Assembly: GCA_026400325.1 (NCBI GenBank)
Contig: JAPLPF010000133.1
Coordinates: forward strand, 1 to 34,135
DNA from: Rhodobacterales bacterium
GTDB taxonomy: Bacteria; Pseudomonadota; Alphaproteobacteria; Rhodobacterales; Rhodobacteraceae
Reading direction: 5' to 3'
Length of the DNA stretch: 34,135 nt
Of the stretch, positions 9,479 to 19,226 are shown piece after piece (positions within the stretch are counted from its first letter, which is position 1; every line of letters starts with the position of its first letter). The position numbers and the translations under genes are program-made. The notes beneath the pieces were generated by a model. That model made no database searches and was not told the origin of the DNA. It was given only the letters and a program-made list of their open reading frames with translations.

Positions 9479-9727
9479 ATGAAACGCATCGCTCTTGCCT
9501 CGGCTCTTGTTGCCTTGTCGGCTCTTGGCGCAATCGCCCAGAACGCTCCGGTCCCGCTGTCCGCAGCAATTCAATCGCAGATCCTGATGCTGGTTCCCGG
9601 CGCCGATCTGTCCAGCCTGACCAACGTGCAATATGCCCAGTTGGTGTCGCTGTTCTCGAACTCCGACAACGTCAGTGCGGGTGCAAACCCTGTGGGTGCC
9701 GTCAAGGCGATCCTGAACGCGCAGTGA
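9479..9727 (+). CDS. Small secreted protein of unknown function
   Basis: An 82-residue protein. The first 20 residues (MKRIALASALVALSALGAIA) form a clear Sec signal peptide, leaving a mature chain of about 60 residues without Cys. The mature part contains IQSQILMLVPGADLSSLTNVQ and ends VGAVKAILNAQ. I do not recognise a named domain, though small exported proteins with a similar N/Q/S-rich mature part occur in this order. TAAGGA lies 7 bases before the ATG, and a strong terminator follows the stop codon, so this is a self-contained gene. The length of the preceding leader and the private terminator suggest independent regulation and possibly high expression. Confidence 0.75.
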   Translation: MKRIALASALVALSALGAIAQNAPVPLSAAIQSQILMLVPGADLSSLTNVQYAQLVSLFSNSDNVSAGANPVGAVKAILNAQ

Positions 9728-9752
9728 CCAGCACAGATCACCGCAAAATAGC

Positions 9753-9784
9753 ACAGGCCGGAGAACTCCCCTCCGGCCTGTCTT
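9753..9784. terminator. Terminator between convergent genes
   Basis: An 11-bp perfect stem (9753-9763 with 9771-9781, core AGGCCGGAG/CTCCGGCCT) has a 7-base loop and is followed by TCTTTCT. It ends the small secreted protein gene. It lies just two bases from the stop of the convergent aminotransferase, so it may serve both strands. Confidence 0.8.
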
Positions 9785-9785
9785 T

Positions 9786-10910
9786 CTAAAGAACCGCCGC
9801 GACTGCCTTGTGCAGTCGCGCCACGGTTCCCGCTACATCCTTCAGCTTGTCGAGACCGAAAAGACCGATCCGGAAGGTGCGGAACTCTGGCCCCTCGCCA
9901 ACCTGCAAAGGAACACCGGCGGCAATCTGCAACCCTTCGGCCCTGAACTTCGATCCGTTCTGCACGTCGCCATCGGCGGTATAGCTGACCACCACCCCCG
10001 GCGCCTGGAACCCCTCTGCTGCGACAGACAGCACGCCCTTCTCCGCCATCAGCCCGCGCACCGCCCGGCCCAACGCCCATTGCGCGGCCTTGGCCTCCGC
10101 AAAGCCCATCGCCTTCGTCTCCAGCATCGCGTCGCGGAAGCCGACGATCGCATCGGTCGGCATCGTGGCGTGATAGGCATGGCCGCCGCCCTCATAGGCC
10201 GCCATGATCGCGCGCCATTTCTTCAGGTCGATGGCAAAGCTGTTGGATGTGGTCTCCGCCAGCCTCGCCTCGGCAAGCGGACTTAGAACGACCACCCCGG
10301 CAGAGGGCGAGGCAGACCACCCCTTCTGTGGGGCCGAGATCAGCACATCGACGCCGGTCGCCTCCATGTCCACCCAGATGCAGCCCGACGCGATGCAGTC
10401 GAGCACCATCAGCGCCCCCACCTCATGCGCCGCAGCGGCCACCTGCGCGATATAGTCGTCCGGCAGGATGATCCCTGCGCTTGTCTCCACATGCGGGGCA
10501 AAGACCGCCTCCGGCTTCATCTCGCGGATCTTGGCGACGACCTCTTCGACCGGCGGCGGGGCATAGGGTGCCCGGGCATCGTTGCCGGTCTGCCGGGCCA
10601 TCACAACCGTCGTCTCGCCGGCAAAACCGCCCGCGTCGAAGATCTGGCTCCAGCGGAAACTGAACCAGCCGTTGCGGATGATCAGCACCCGGCCCTGCCC
10701 GAACTGGCGCGCAACCGCCTCCATCGCATAGGTCCCGCCACCCGGCACCAATGCCACGGCGCTGCCATGGTAGACCTCTTTCAGCATGCCCGAGACTTCG
10801 CGCATCACGCCCTGAAAGCGCGCCGACATGTGATTGAGCGAACGGTCGGTGAAGACGACCGAGAACTCCTCCAGCCCCTCGGGGTCGATATGGGCATGCA
10901 GTCCGGGCAT
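9786..10910 (-). CDS. Class V PLP-dependent aminotransferase
   Basis: A 374-residue aminotransferase of fold type I, class V (alanine-glyoxylate, serine-glyoxylate and phosphonoacetaldehyde-type enzymes). PLP landmarks are the Schiff-base Lys at about residue 196 (ISAPQKGWSASP), the Asp that pairs with the pyridine nitrogen at about 171 (MVLDCIAS), HVETSAG at 140-146 and a phosphate-binding VPGGGTYAM at 55-63. The substrate is not predictable. It starts 2 bases after the stop of the enolase-superfamily gene, so the two are translationally coupled and likely act on one pathway. GTG/ATG alternatives were not needed: ATG 10910 gives a normal N-terminus. Confidence 0.85.
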   Translation of the reverse strand: MPGLHAHIDPEGLEEFSVVFTDRSLNHMSARFQGVMREVSGMLKEVYHGSAVALVPGGGTYAMEAVARQFGQGRVLIIRNGWFSFRWSQIFDAGGFAGETTVVMARQTGNDARAPYAPPPVEEVVAKIREMKPEAVFAPHVETSAGIILPDDYIAQVAAAAHEVGALMVLDCIASGCIWVDMEATGVDVLISAPQKGWSASPSAGVVVLSPLAEARLAETTSNSFAIDLKKWRAIMAAYEGGGHAYHATMPTDAIVGFRDAMLETKAMGFAEAKAAQWALGRAVRGLMAEKGVLSVAAEGFQAPGVVVSYTADGDVQNGSKFRAEGLQIAAGVPLQVGEGPEFRTFRIGLFGLDKLKDVAGTVARLHKAVAAVL

Positions 10911-10912
10911 CT

Positions 10913-12016
10913 TCAGGTCCTTTCAGAAACGCGGTGGCGGGCCTTTGCCAGCCAGTCAGGGTTGATCTCGACGCCCCAGCCGGGCGCATCCGTTACTGTG
11001 GCATGGCCGCCGTCGATCCGGTAGGGGTCGCCCAGAAACAGCCCGTCCTGCCACGGATAGTAGTCTAGACCCTCGATCGAGAATTCAAGGTATTTGCCGG
11101 GGTTCGGGATCGCCCGCAGCAGATGCATCGTGCAGATCGTGACCAGCCCCAGGTTCGCGGCATGCGGCGTGATCGGCAGACCTGCCGCAGCACCCATCCG
11201 GCAGACCTCAAGCGTGCGGCAGATCCCGCCCATGTACATGATGTCGGGTTGCAGGATGTCCACCGCCTTGTGCTCGATGGCCAGTTGCCAGGCGGTCAGC
11301 TCGCAATCCTGCTCACCCCCCGCCACGTCCAGCGAAAGGGCCGCGCGAACCTCGGCGGTCTGGTCAACCTCCCAGTAAGGGCACGGCTCCTCGAAATGGC
11401 CGATGCCGTGGTCTTGCAGCATCCGGCCCACCTCGATCGCCCGGCGCGGGGAATAGCAGGAATTGCCATCAACCAGTTTCTCAACACCGTCGCCGAGTGC
11501 CTTGTAAACAATGGGAATAACCGCTTCCGTCCGCCCCGGCCATTCGTCCCTGTCGCGCCCGCATTCCGCGCCGACGCGCCACTTGAAGGCGTCAAAGCCG
11601 AACTCATCCCGCAGCTTCACAAAACGCGCCGCCTCGTCCTCGGGCGTGATGTCGCGCTTCATCGAACTGGCATAGGCCCGCACCCGCCCAGGGCTGCCCC
11701 CCAGAAGCGAGGCCACCGGCTTGCCCGCCACCTTCCCCCGCAAATCCCAGATCGCGGTATCAAGCCCCGCCTGCGCCCGCCGCAGGTAGCTGCCGGGAAA
11801 CTTGTGCTCGCGCTCCTGGATCAGGCGAAGCGTGTCCTCCAGATCGGCAACCTCGGTTCCCAAGGCATGAGGCGCGACCTGGCGGTGAAACACCTCGGTG
11901 GTGATGTCGGCGTAGTAGGTCGAGGTCTGGCCCCAGCCGGTATCCCCGGTGTCTGCCGTGACCTTCACGAAGGACACGAACGCGGTGTCGAACGTCTCCA
12001 GCTTCGCAATCTTCAT
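10913..12016 (-). CDS. Enolase superfamily enzyme (mandelate racemase/muconate lactonizing type)
   Basis: A 367-residue member of the enolase superfamily, whose enzymes abstract the proton alpha to a carboxylate and then racemise or dehydrate. The capping domain is followed by a barrel with a K-x-R pair on the second strand (K145, R147 in FDAFKWRVG), metal ligands near D183, E209/E210 and E235 (VDGNS, HFEEP, AGGEQD), and an Asp-His dyad (D258 in ILQPDIM, H285 in ITPHAAN) with E311. The His/Asp dyad places it in the mandelate racemase subgroup, most often sugar-acid dehydratases. The exact substrate is unknown. ATG 12016 is chosen because GGGGGAAGG precedes it directly; the frame is open further upstream but into a structured leader. 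Confidence 0.85.
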   Translation of the reverse strand: MKIAKLETFDTAFVSFVKVTADTGDTGWGQTSTYYADITTEVFHRQVAPHALGTEVADLEDTLRLIQEREHKFPGSYLRRAQAGLDTAIWDLRGKVAGKPVASLLGGSPGRVRAYASSMKRDITPEDEAARFVKLRDEFGFDAFKWRVGAECGRDRDEWPGRTEAVIPIVYKALGDGVEKLVDGNSCYSPRRAIEVGRMLQDHGIGHFEEPCPYWEVDQTAEVRAALSLDVAGGEQDCELTAWQLAIEHKAVDILQPDIMYMGGICRTLEVCRMGAAAGLPITPHAANLGLVTICTMHLLRAIPNPGKYLEFSIEGLDYYPWQDGLFLGDPYRIDGGHATVTDAPGWGVEINPDWLAKARHRVSERT

Positions 12017-12026
12017 GCCTTCCCCC

Positions 12027-12094
12027 GGGCTGCTCTTCTTTCGACTTCGTCTCCTCATCGCGACGAGCGCATGCAATGCGACAAGGAGCAGCCC
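12027..12094 (-). promoter_or_regulatory. Folded leader (three-way-junction pattern) before enolase-superfamily gene
   Basis: In the minus-strand transcript a 9-bp perfect outer stem (12086-12094 with 12027-12035, GGGCTGCTC/GAGCAGCCC) encloses two hairpins: CGCAT-TGC-ATGCG (12068-12080) and TCGTC...GACGA (12047-12066). The 3' arm of the outer stem is directly followed by the GGGGGAAGG ribosome binding site of the next gene. There is no T-tract, so it is not a simple terminator. It resembles a regulatory leader acting on translation, but no known family is recognised. Confidence 0.5.
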
Positions 12095-12113
12095 CGACTC
12101 TAGCCGCCGCAGA

Positions 12114-12596
12114 TCACCCTTTCCCGACCGAATCCGCCACTCCCAAGGGCCCCGGGCGACGTTCTTCGGTCAAAAGCACGTTTGCCTCGACGTTGCCCAC
12201 CCCAGGCAGCGTCATGATCCGGCGGCGCAACACGCGTTCGAAATCGGCGATGTCGCGGGCGACCACGCGCAAGCGATAGTCAAAGAGGCCCAACACATGC
12301 TGCACTACCTGCACTTCGGGGATCGCCTGCACCGCGCGCTCGAAATCCTCCAGGCTGACGCGGCCCTTGGTGGCCAGTTTCACCCCCAGAAACACCGTCA
12401 CGCCGAAGCCAAGCCTTTCCCGGTCAACCTCGACCGCCAGGCCCCGCAGCACCCCCGCCTCCTCCAGCCGCTTGACGCGTCGCCATGCCGCCGGTTGCGA
12501 CAATCCCAGCCGTCGCCCAAGCTCGCCTGCCGAAAGTGTTCCGTCGGCGACAAGCGCCTGCAGAACCGCCCGGTCCGTGTCATCAAGGTCGATCAC
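12114..12596 (-). CDS. Lrp/AsnC family transcriptional regulator
   Basis: A 160-residue regulator. The N-terminal winged helix-turn-helix (DLDDTDRAVLQALVADG, then GRRLGLSQPAAWRRVKRL) is joined to the RAM/AsnC ligand domain (PEVQVVQHVLGLFDYRLRV, LPGVGNVEANVLL) that binds amino acids and forms octamers. It overlaps the upstream Lrp gene by 4 bases (ATGA), so the two are co-translated and may form hetero-oligomers. The enolase-superfamily gene begins 97 bases downstream in the same direction. Regulation of ilvC, that pair, or both is possible. Confidence 0.92.
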   Translation of the reverse strand: MIDLDDTDRAVLQALVADGTLSAGELGRRLGLSQPAAWRRVKRLEEAGVLRGLAVEVDRERLGFGVTVFLGVKLATKGRVSLEDFERAVQAIPEVQVVQHVLGLFDYRLRVVARDIADFERVLRRRIMTLPGVGNVEANVLLTEERRPGPLGVADSVGKG

Positions 12597-13051
12597 AGCG
12601 GAAGGCCCCCGGTGTCCTTGATCGTCGCGACCAGCATAAGCGCCTCGACCTCGGCGATATGCGGCAGCGTCAGGATGCGGTCGCGGTAGATGCCGGTCCA
12701 GTGCCCCATGTCGCGGGCAATCACGTTCAGGCGCACGTCGACCCGGCCCAGGAAGGTCTCGATGGCGATGACCTCTGGCACCAGCCTTGCCGCCGCGATG
12801 AACTCGTCAAAGGCGCGCGGGTTGGTCTTGTCGAGCGTAAAGCGCAAGCTGACCTCCACCGCATAGCCAAGCGCCCGCCAGTCGATTGCGGCCCCCTCGT
12901 GCCGGATCACACCGCCTGTCCGCAGCCGGTCCAGCCGTCGCCACAGCGTTGCCGGCGTGACCCCCGCCCGGTCCGCAAGCACCGCGCGGTCAAGGCCCGG
13001 CTCGGCCAGCCAGTGGCGCAGGATCCGCCGGTCCGTATCGTCGATCTGCAT
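12593..13051 (-). CDS. Lrp/AsnC family transcriptional regulator
   Basis: A 152-residue paralogue of its neighbour, with the same order: helix-turn-helix (IDDTDRRILRHWLAEPGL, then ADRAGVTPATLWRRLDRL) and an AsnC ligand-binding domain (VPEVIAIETFLGRVDVRLNV, LPHIAEVEALMLV). It is the first gene of the minus-strand run and is divergent from ilvC, with 125 bases between start codons. This arrangement suggests that the pair reads a branched-chain amino acid and controls ilvC and/or itself. The two proteins are clearly diverged, not a recent duplication. Confidence 0.92.
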   Translation of the reverse strand: MQIDDTDRRILRHWLAEPGLDRAVLADRAGVTPATLWRRLDRLRTGGVIRHEGAAIDWRALGYAVEVSLRFTLDKTNPRAFDEFIAAARLVPEVIAIETFLGRVDVRLNVIARDMGHWTGIYRDRILTLPHIAEVEALMLVATIKDTGGLPL

Positions 13052-13053
13052 GA

Positions 13054-14199
<1,146 letters not shown>

Positions 14200-14238
14200 T
14201 CTGTCGGCAACGTTCGGGCGGTCAGCTGGCCCGCCCCA

Positions 14239-14277
14239 GAACAGGGGCGCCTCGATGAGGCGCCCCTGTTCTTTTTT
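14239..14277 (+). terminator. Strong Rho-independent terminator after ilvC
   Basis: A 15-bp perfect GC-rich stem (14239-14253 with 14257-14271, ends GAACAGGGG/CCCCTGTTC) has a 3-base loop and runs directly into six T residues. It is 40 bases after the ilvC stop codon. Confidence 0.93.
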
Positions 14278-14451
14278 GAACGTTCGCCAGTGACCTTGAC
14301 GTTGCTGGACAGCAGGTCGCGATGGTGCGTGACAAGTCGGCCGCCGGGATGCAATGGTTCGAGATGCCCCGTAGGCAGAAGGTCCTATTGCGCCATGCAC
14401 TTGCGCCGGTGGTAGCCTTTCGGGGCCATTTGGAACGTAGCGAGGATCACA

Positions 14452-15810
14452 ATGCGCGTGTCGACCAGCATGAAGGTAATGGCGGTTCTACTTGGAACTG
14501 CGCTGCCGCTGCACCATCCGGCCTTTGCCCAGGAGGCTCCGGCCTCTGGCGATGCGGCGGCAGGGGCCGAAGCGGAAGCACTTTTCACCGCCGAGGAACT
14601 GGATACCCTGATGGCGCCGATCGCGCTTTATCCGGACGCACTGCTGGCGCAGGTTCTCATGGCGACAACCTATCCGGTCGATGTGCTCAAGGCTGACCGC
14701 TTTCTGACCAAGAACGCCGGACTTGATGACAAGGCACGCAGCGCGTTGGCCGCCGATGAGGAATGGGCGGATCCGGTCCGCGAATTGACGGCCGGCTTTC
14801 CCGAGCTGATCTCGAGGATGGCCGAGCATATGGACTGGACCGAGCAGACCGGAAACGCGGTCCTTGCGGCCACGAACGACGTGCTGGACTCGCTCCAGCG
14901 ACTGCGGGCTCAGGCCAGCCTGAACGGCTATCTGGTCGATAACGAGGCGATGACTGTCGATGAAGATGCCGACAGCGGCAACATCACGATTAGTTCGAAA
15001 GACCCAGAAGTGGTCTATGTCCCGCAATACACCGAAACGGTTTACACCCAGCCCGCCCCGGCGACGCCGGTTTACGTCACCAATGACGACAATTGGAATG
15101 ATCTTCTTGTGACCGGCGCGGTCGTCTGGGGCAGCGCAATCATCCTTGACGAGATCTTTGACGACGACGATTGGGACGGCGGCCGTGACCATTGGTATGG
15201 CGGCGGCTATGGCGGCGGCAATGGAAACGGCAACAGCATCGACTGGGATGGCGACATCAACGTCGACAACGGCATCAACATCGGGAACGGCAACGGCAAC
15301 GGGATTGGCAACGGCAACGGCAACGGGATTGGCAATCGCCCGGGAAATGGCGGCGGGGTTAGCAACATTGGCGACCTGCAACGCCCGGAGACCCTGCCCG
15401 GCAAGCTGGGCGACGTCGACTCGGACCGGCTGCGCGACAGGAAGGACGGGACCTTCAAGCCGTCGGACGCCAGTCGCGACGAAGCCCGTGAAAAGATCGC
15501 CAAAAGCAAGAACCGGAAGGATGGCGTTGCAACGCTTCCGGCCGCCACCGGAAAGCGCGACCTTGGGGTGATGAAGGACGGCAAGAAACCCGCCGTAAAG
15601 CTGCCGCCGAACACCAAGGAAATCTCGCGAGGGGACCGGAAACCAGCGGTCGCCACGGACAAGATGGCGAAACCCAAAAAGCCGGCGATTCCGAACACCG
15701 ACCGGGCGGTCAGGAAAACCGCAAAGGCGCCGGTCTACCTGCCCTCCACGGGGAACCGCGGCAACGCGGCCTCACTGCGCGGCAAGAAGAGCCTGAAGGG
15801 GAACCGCTGA
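14452..15810 (+). CDS. DUF3300 domain-containing secreted protein
   Basis: A 452-residue exported protein. A signal peptide ends near residue 26 (LGTALPLHHPAFAQEAP). Residues about 45-210 are the DUF3300 domain (LDTLMAPIALYPDALLAQVL, ITISSKDPEVVYVPQY). They are followed by a short membrane-like or buried strand region (LLVTGAVVWGSAIILDEI), a Gly/Asn/Asp-rich repeat and a Lys/Arg-rich tail to the end. GAGGA lies about 7 bases before ATG 14452. It is followed one base after its stop by a DUF2950 gene, a pairing I know from other proteobacteria. Function unknown; the layout suggests a cell-surface or periplasmic role. Confidence 0.87.
   Translation: MRVSTSMKVMAVLLGTALPLHHPAFAQEAPASGDAAAGAEAEALFTAEELDTLMAPIALYPDALLAQVLMATTYPVDVLKADRFLTKNAGLDDKARSALAADEEWADPVRELTAGFPELISRMAEHMDWTEQTGNAVLAATNDVLDSLQRLRAQASLNGYLVDNEAMTVDEDADSGNITISSKDPEVVYVPQYTETVYTQPAPATPVYVTNDDNWNDLLVTGAVVWGSAIILDEIFDDDDWDGGRDHWYGGGYGGGNGNGNSIDWDGDINVDNGINIGNGNGNGIGNGNGNGIGNRPGNGGGVSNIGDLQRPETLPGKLGDVDSDRLRDRKDGTFKPSDASRDEAREKIAKSKNRKDGVATLPAATGKRDLGVMKDGKKPAVKLPPNTKEISRGDRKPAVATDKMAKPKKPAIPNTDRAVRKTAKAPVYLPSTGNRGNAASLRGKKSLKGNR
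15283..15330 (+). repeat. Two tandem 24-bp units inside the DUF3300 gene
   Basis: 15283-15306 and 15307-15330 are the same 24-base unit differing at one position; each encodes GNGNGNGI. They sit in a wider Gly/Asn/Asp-rich stretch (about 15190-15360). The unit length keeps the frame, so copy number could vary without disrupting the protein. Confidence 0.85.
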
Positions 15811-15811
15811 C

Positions 15812-16729
15812 ATGACCGTCAAGATGAACATCATTGCCTCCATTGCTGTCCTGCTGGGCACTTCTGTCGCCTTTGCCGAACCGGCAGCCTACCCCACCCC
15901 GGAAGCCGCGACCGAGGCGTTCGTCGCGGCACTGCAAGCGCGGGACCGCGCGGCGTTGCTGGCAATCTTCGGACCCGAGTCGGAAGACCTGATCAGTTCC
16001 GGCGACCCCGAGCAGGACGCCGAAGCGCGCGACAGGTTCCTCGCCGACTATGGCACGTTCCACCAGCTTGTGCCCGCCGGTGATGACCGCACCCAGCTTC
16101 AGATCGGTCGCAGCCTCTGGGTGTTTCCCGTGGCCATGGTCAACTCCGACGCCGGTTGGAGCTTTGACGCTGCAGGGGCCCGCGACGAGATCCTGGCACG
16201 GCGGATCGGGATGAATGAACTGGATGTCATCGACCTGATGCGCAAGGCGTTGGTGGTTCAGGCAGCCTACCGGCAGACCGATTACGACGGCGACGGCGTC
16301 ATGGAGTTCGCATCGTCGATTCTTTCGTCCTCCGGCAAGCGGGACGGACTTTACTGGCCACCCGAGGAAGGTGCGCCCGAAAGCCCGATCGGGGCCTTCA
16401 TGGCGCAAGCCGCCGCCGAAGGGGTCAGCATCGACGGGGTAGATCAGGCTCCGGTGCCCTTTCTGGGCTATTTCTTCAAGATCCTGAACCGTCAGGGTGC
16501 GGCAGCACCTGGGGGAGCATATGACTACATGGTTGGCGACAACATGGTCGCTGGCCATGCCTTGCTTGCCTATCCGGCCGAGCCGGGGGATTCCGGGATC
16601 ATGAGTTTCATGGTCGGCGAGAACGGCCAGATCTATGAAGCCAACCTCGGCGAGGCAACGCTTGAGGTGGCAGGCGCGATCGACAGTTTCGATCCGGCAG
16701 AAGGCTGGTCGGCACTGGTTGAGGAGTAA
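15812..16729 (+). CDS. DUF2950 domain-containing secreted protein
   Basis: A 305-residue exported protein with a signal peptide (MTVKMNIIASIAVLLGTSVAFA). The mature chain is DUF2950 throughout: an N-terminal helical region resembling a SnoaL-like fold (TPEAATEAFVAALQARDRA, LLAIFGPESEDLISSGD) and a C-terminal YDYMVGDNMVAGHALLAYPA. AAGGGG lies about 11 bases before ATG 15812, inside the end of the DUF3300 gene, and the two genes are only one base apart. The pair very likely makes one transcript and one functional unit, whose role is unknown. Confidence 0.87.
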   Translation: MTVKMNIIASIAVLLGTSVAFAEPAAYPTPEAATEAFVAALQARDRAALLAIFGPESEDLISSGDPEQDAEARDRFLADYGTFHQLVPAGDDRTQLQIGRSLWVFPVAMVNSDAGWSFDAAGARDEILARRIGMNELDVIDLMRKALVVQAAYRQTDYDGDGVMEFASSILSSSGKRDGLYWPPEEGAPESPIGAFMAQAAAEGVSIDGVDQAPVPFLGYFFKILNRQGAAAPGGAYDYMVGDNMVAGHALLAYPAEPGDSGIMSFMVGENGQIYEANLGEATLEVAGAIDSFDPAEGWSALVEE

Positions 16730-16795
16730 CCGAGGTAAGGCCACCGTCCGACGATTTGCGATCGTCCCGGTCGGTGCCGGGCTGGGACGGGTTCC

Positions 16796-18164
16796 CTACC
16801 CCTGCCGGGAACCAGCTTCGGGCTGAAGGGCAGCGTGAACGGCATCGACGATGTCGTTCACGATGTCCGAAAGAAGCACGTCATCTTCACATTCCGCCAT
16901 CACCCGGATCAGCGGCTCGGTCCCCGATTTGCGGATCAGGATACGGCCCTTGCCTGCAATCCTCGCCTCGGCCGCCGCGATCACCTTGCGAACGGCACCG
17001 GCCTCCAGTGGCCGGGCGCCTTCGGCCAAGCGGGTTCTTCAAAAGCTGCGGCACGGAATCGAAACTGCTGGTCAGGGCGCTGGCCGGGTGGCCGGTCCGC
17101 ACCATCTCGGCCAGAAACTGCAGGCCCGCGACCAGCCCGTCACCTGTTGTGGCAAAATCGGTCATCACGATATGGCCCGATTGCTCGCCGCCCAGGTTGA
17201 ACCCGCCTTCGCGCATCCGTTCCACGACATGACGGTCGCCAACCGCCGTCCGCTCCAGCCGCAGGCCGCGGCCCTGCAGGAACCGTTCAAGGCCCAGGTT
17301 CGACATCACCGTCGCGACCAGCGCGCCGCCGGAAAGTCGCCCCTCTTCGGCCCAGCGCGCGGCGAGGAGGGCCATCACCTGATCGCCATCCGCCACGCGT
17401 CCGGTCTCGTCCAGGATCATCACCCGATCGGCGTCGCCGTCCAGGCTGATGCCCACATGCGCGCCATGCGCCACCACCGCCTCGGCAGCGGTTTCCGTGT
17501 GGGTGGACCCGCAGCGGTGGTTGATGTTGGTCCCGTTCGGAGCCACGCCGACCGGGATCACCTCGGCCCCAAGCTCCCACAAGACTTCTGGCGCGCATTT
17601 GTAGGCGGCCCCATTGGCGCAGTCGATCACCACCTTCAAACCATCCAGCCGCAGACCGTTGGGAAAGCTGGTCTTCACGAACTCCTGATACCTGCCGCGC
17701 CCATCCTCGATCCGCTTCGCCCGGCCGATGTTTTCGGGCCTGGCGGGAATGATCTCACCTTCGACCATCGCCTCGATCTCGGCCTCGGCGGCATCCGACA
17801 ACTTGAAGCCGTCGGGTCCGAAGAACTTGATCCCGTTGTCCTGGTGCGGATTGTGGCTGGCGCTGATCATCACCCCCAGATCCGCCCGCATCGACCGCGT
17901 CAGGTAGCCGACAGCCGGGGTCGGCACCGGACCCAGCAACAGCACGTTCATGCCGGTCGAGGTCAGCCCCGCCGTCAACGCGTTTTCCAGCATGTAGCCA
18001 CTTAGCCGCGTGTCCTTGCCGATCACCACCCGATGCGCGGCACTTCCGTCGCGGCGGAAGTAGCGCCCTGCGGCAGCCCCAAGCTTCAGCGCAAGCTCGG
18101 CGGTCATCGGCCAGCTGTTCGCCCGCCCCCTGACGCCATCGGTGCCGAAAAGCCTGCGGGTCAT
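16796..18164 (-). CDS. glmM: Phosphoglucosamine mutase, frame disrupted near the C-terminus
   Basis: GlmM converts glucosamine-6-phosphate to glucosamine-1-phosphate for peptidoglycan and lipopolysaccharide precursors. The N-terminal [14 protein letters not shown], phosphoserine loop [13 protein letters not shown], metal loop [11 protein letters not shown] and sugar loop GGEQSGHIV are all present. At 17024-17036 the frame is lost: after QLLKN the correct continuation ([15 protein letters not shown]) is found in another frame. The distance to that continuation is 7 bases where 9 would be in frame. The final phosphate-binding loop ([12 protein letters not shown]) is in the shifted part. The gene is normally essential, so a consensus error is likely. 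The start overlaps the folP stop by ATGA. Confidence 0.93.
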
Positions 18165-19180
18165 GCCATCCCCTCCAGCTGGTCGGTGTTCAGCGCCTGC
18201 CAAAGCCGCAGGGCCTGCCGCGTTTCGACCGCGTCGTGTACCCGCAGGATCTGCGCGCCCTGCGCAAGGCCGGCCAGCGCCACCGCGACGGACCCCGGCA
18301 TCCGCGCTGTCGCTGCCTCGGCCCGGCCGATTGATCCGATGAACCGCTTGCGCGAGGCGCCAAGCAGGATCGGGCACCCAAGGCCGTGCAAAAGCGACAG
18401 ATCCCGGATCAGTGCCAGATTGTGGTCGGCCGACTTGCCAAAGCCGATGCCGGGGTCGATCGCGATCCGCGCGCGGTCGATTCCTGCCGCTTCGGCCAGG
18501 GTCAGCCGCCGGGCCAGGTCGTCATACACATCCAGCACGACATCGCCGTAGCGCGGGTCGTCCTGCATGGTCGCAGGCAGCCCCTTGGCATGCATGAGCA
18601 CCACAGGCACCCCTTCTTGCGCGACCAAGGGGCCCATCGCCGGGTCAAATTCAAGACCCGACACATCGTTGACCAGCGTGGCCCCCGCCCGAAGGGCGGC
18701 TGCAGCGACCATCGCCTTGCGCGTGTCGATCGAGATCGGACCTGGCATGCCACCGGCCCGCAGCGCCTCGATCACTGGAACGGTTCGGGCGATCTCATCG
18801 GCGACAGGAACCTCTTGCGCTCCGGGGCGCGTACTTTCGCCGCCGATGTCCACGATCTCGGCCAGCTTGGCCAGTTGCCGCCCCTGCCGGGCCGCCGCTT
18901 CGGTCGTGGCAAAGCGCCCGCCGTCGGAAAAGCTGTCGGGGGTCACGTTCAGGATGCCCATCAGCCGGGGCCTGTCCAGCGAAAGACCCGCAAAATCCGG
19001 GCGTGGCGCGGTCAGCCGGTGCAGCACATCGACAGGGCAGTCACCCGCTTCGATGATCCGCGACGGCCCGCCCCGCACGATCACCTCGACCCGGTCGAAC
19101 CAGCACCAGCCCCCGGCCAGCGTAAGCGCATTGGCTGGACGGGCCTGATCCGTCATGGCAATCGGTCTGAAATACTCCAT
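18161..19180 (-). CDS. folP: Dihydropteroate synthase
   Basis: A TIM-barrel enzyme that joins p-aminobenzoate to 6-hydroxymethyl-dihydropterin diphosphate in folate synthesis, and the sulfonamide target. Signatures are [45 protein letters not shown] and ASRKRFIG. The protein has an N-terminal extension before the barrel (about 70 residues). ATG 19180 ([15 protein letters not shown]) matches the family start I know; ATG 19156 is an alternative. It is the middle gene of folB-folP-glmM and overlaps glmM by 4 bases. GlmM follows folP in many proteobacteria. Confidence 0.96.
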   Translation of the reverse strand: MEYFRPIAMTDQARPANALTLAGGWCWFDRVEVIVRGGPSRIIEAGDCPVDVLHRLTAPRPDFAGLSLDRPRLMGILNVTPDSFSDGGRFATTEAAARQGRQLAKLAEIVDIGGESTRPGAQEVPVADEIARTVPVIEALRAGGMPGPISIDTRKAMVAAAALRAGATLVNDVSGLEFDPAMGPLVAQEGVPVVLMHAKGLPATMQDDPRYGDVVLDVYDDLARRLTLAEAAGIDRARIAIDPGIGFGKSADHNLALIRDLSLLHGLGCPILLGASRKRFIGSIGRAEAATARMPGSVAVALAGLAQGAQILRVHDAVETRQALRLWQALNTDQLEGMA

Positions 19181-19226
19181 GCGTTTTTGAGTGGCCGATG
19201 CCCGTTCACTTGGCAAGAGGGAAGCG

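Noticed and set aside
16851-18005. Long open frame antisense to glmM
   Set aside because: It mirrors the real glmM codon pattern and shows no domain; long antisense frames are expected at this GC content.
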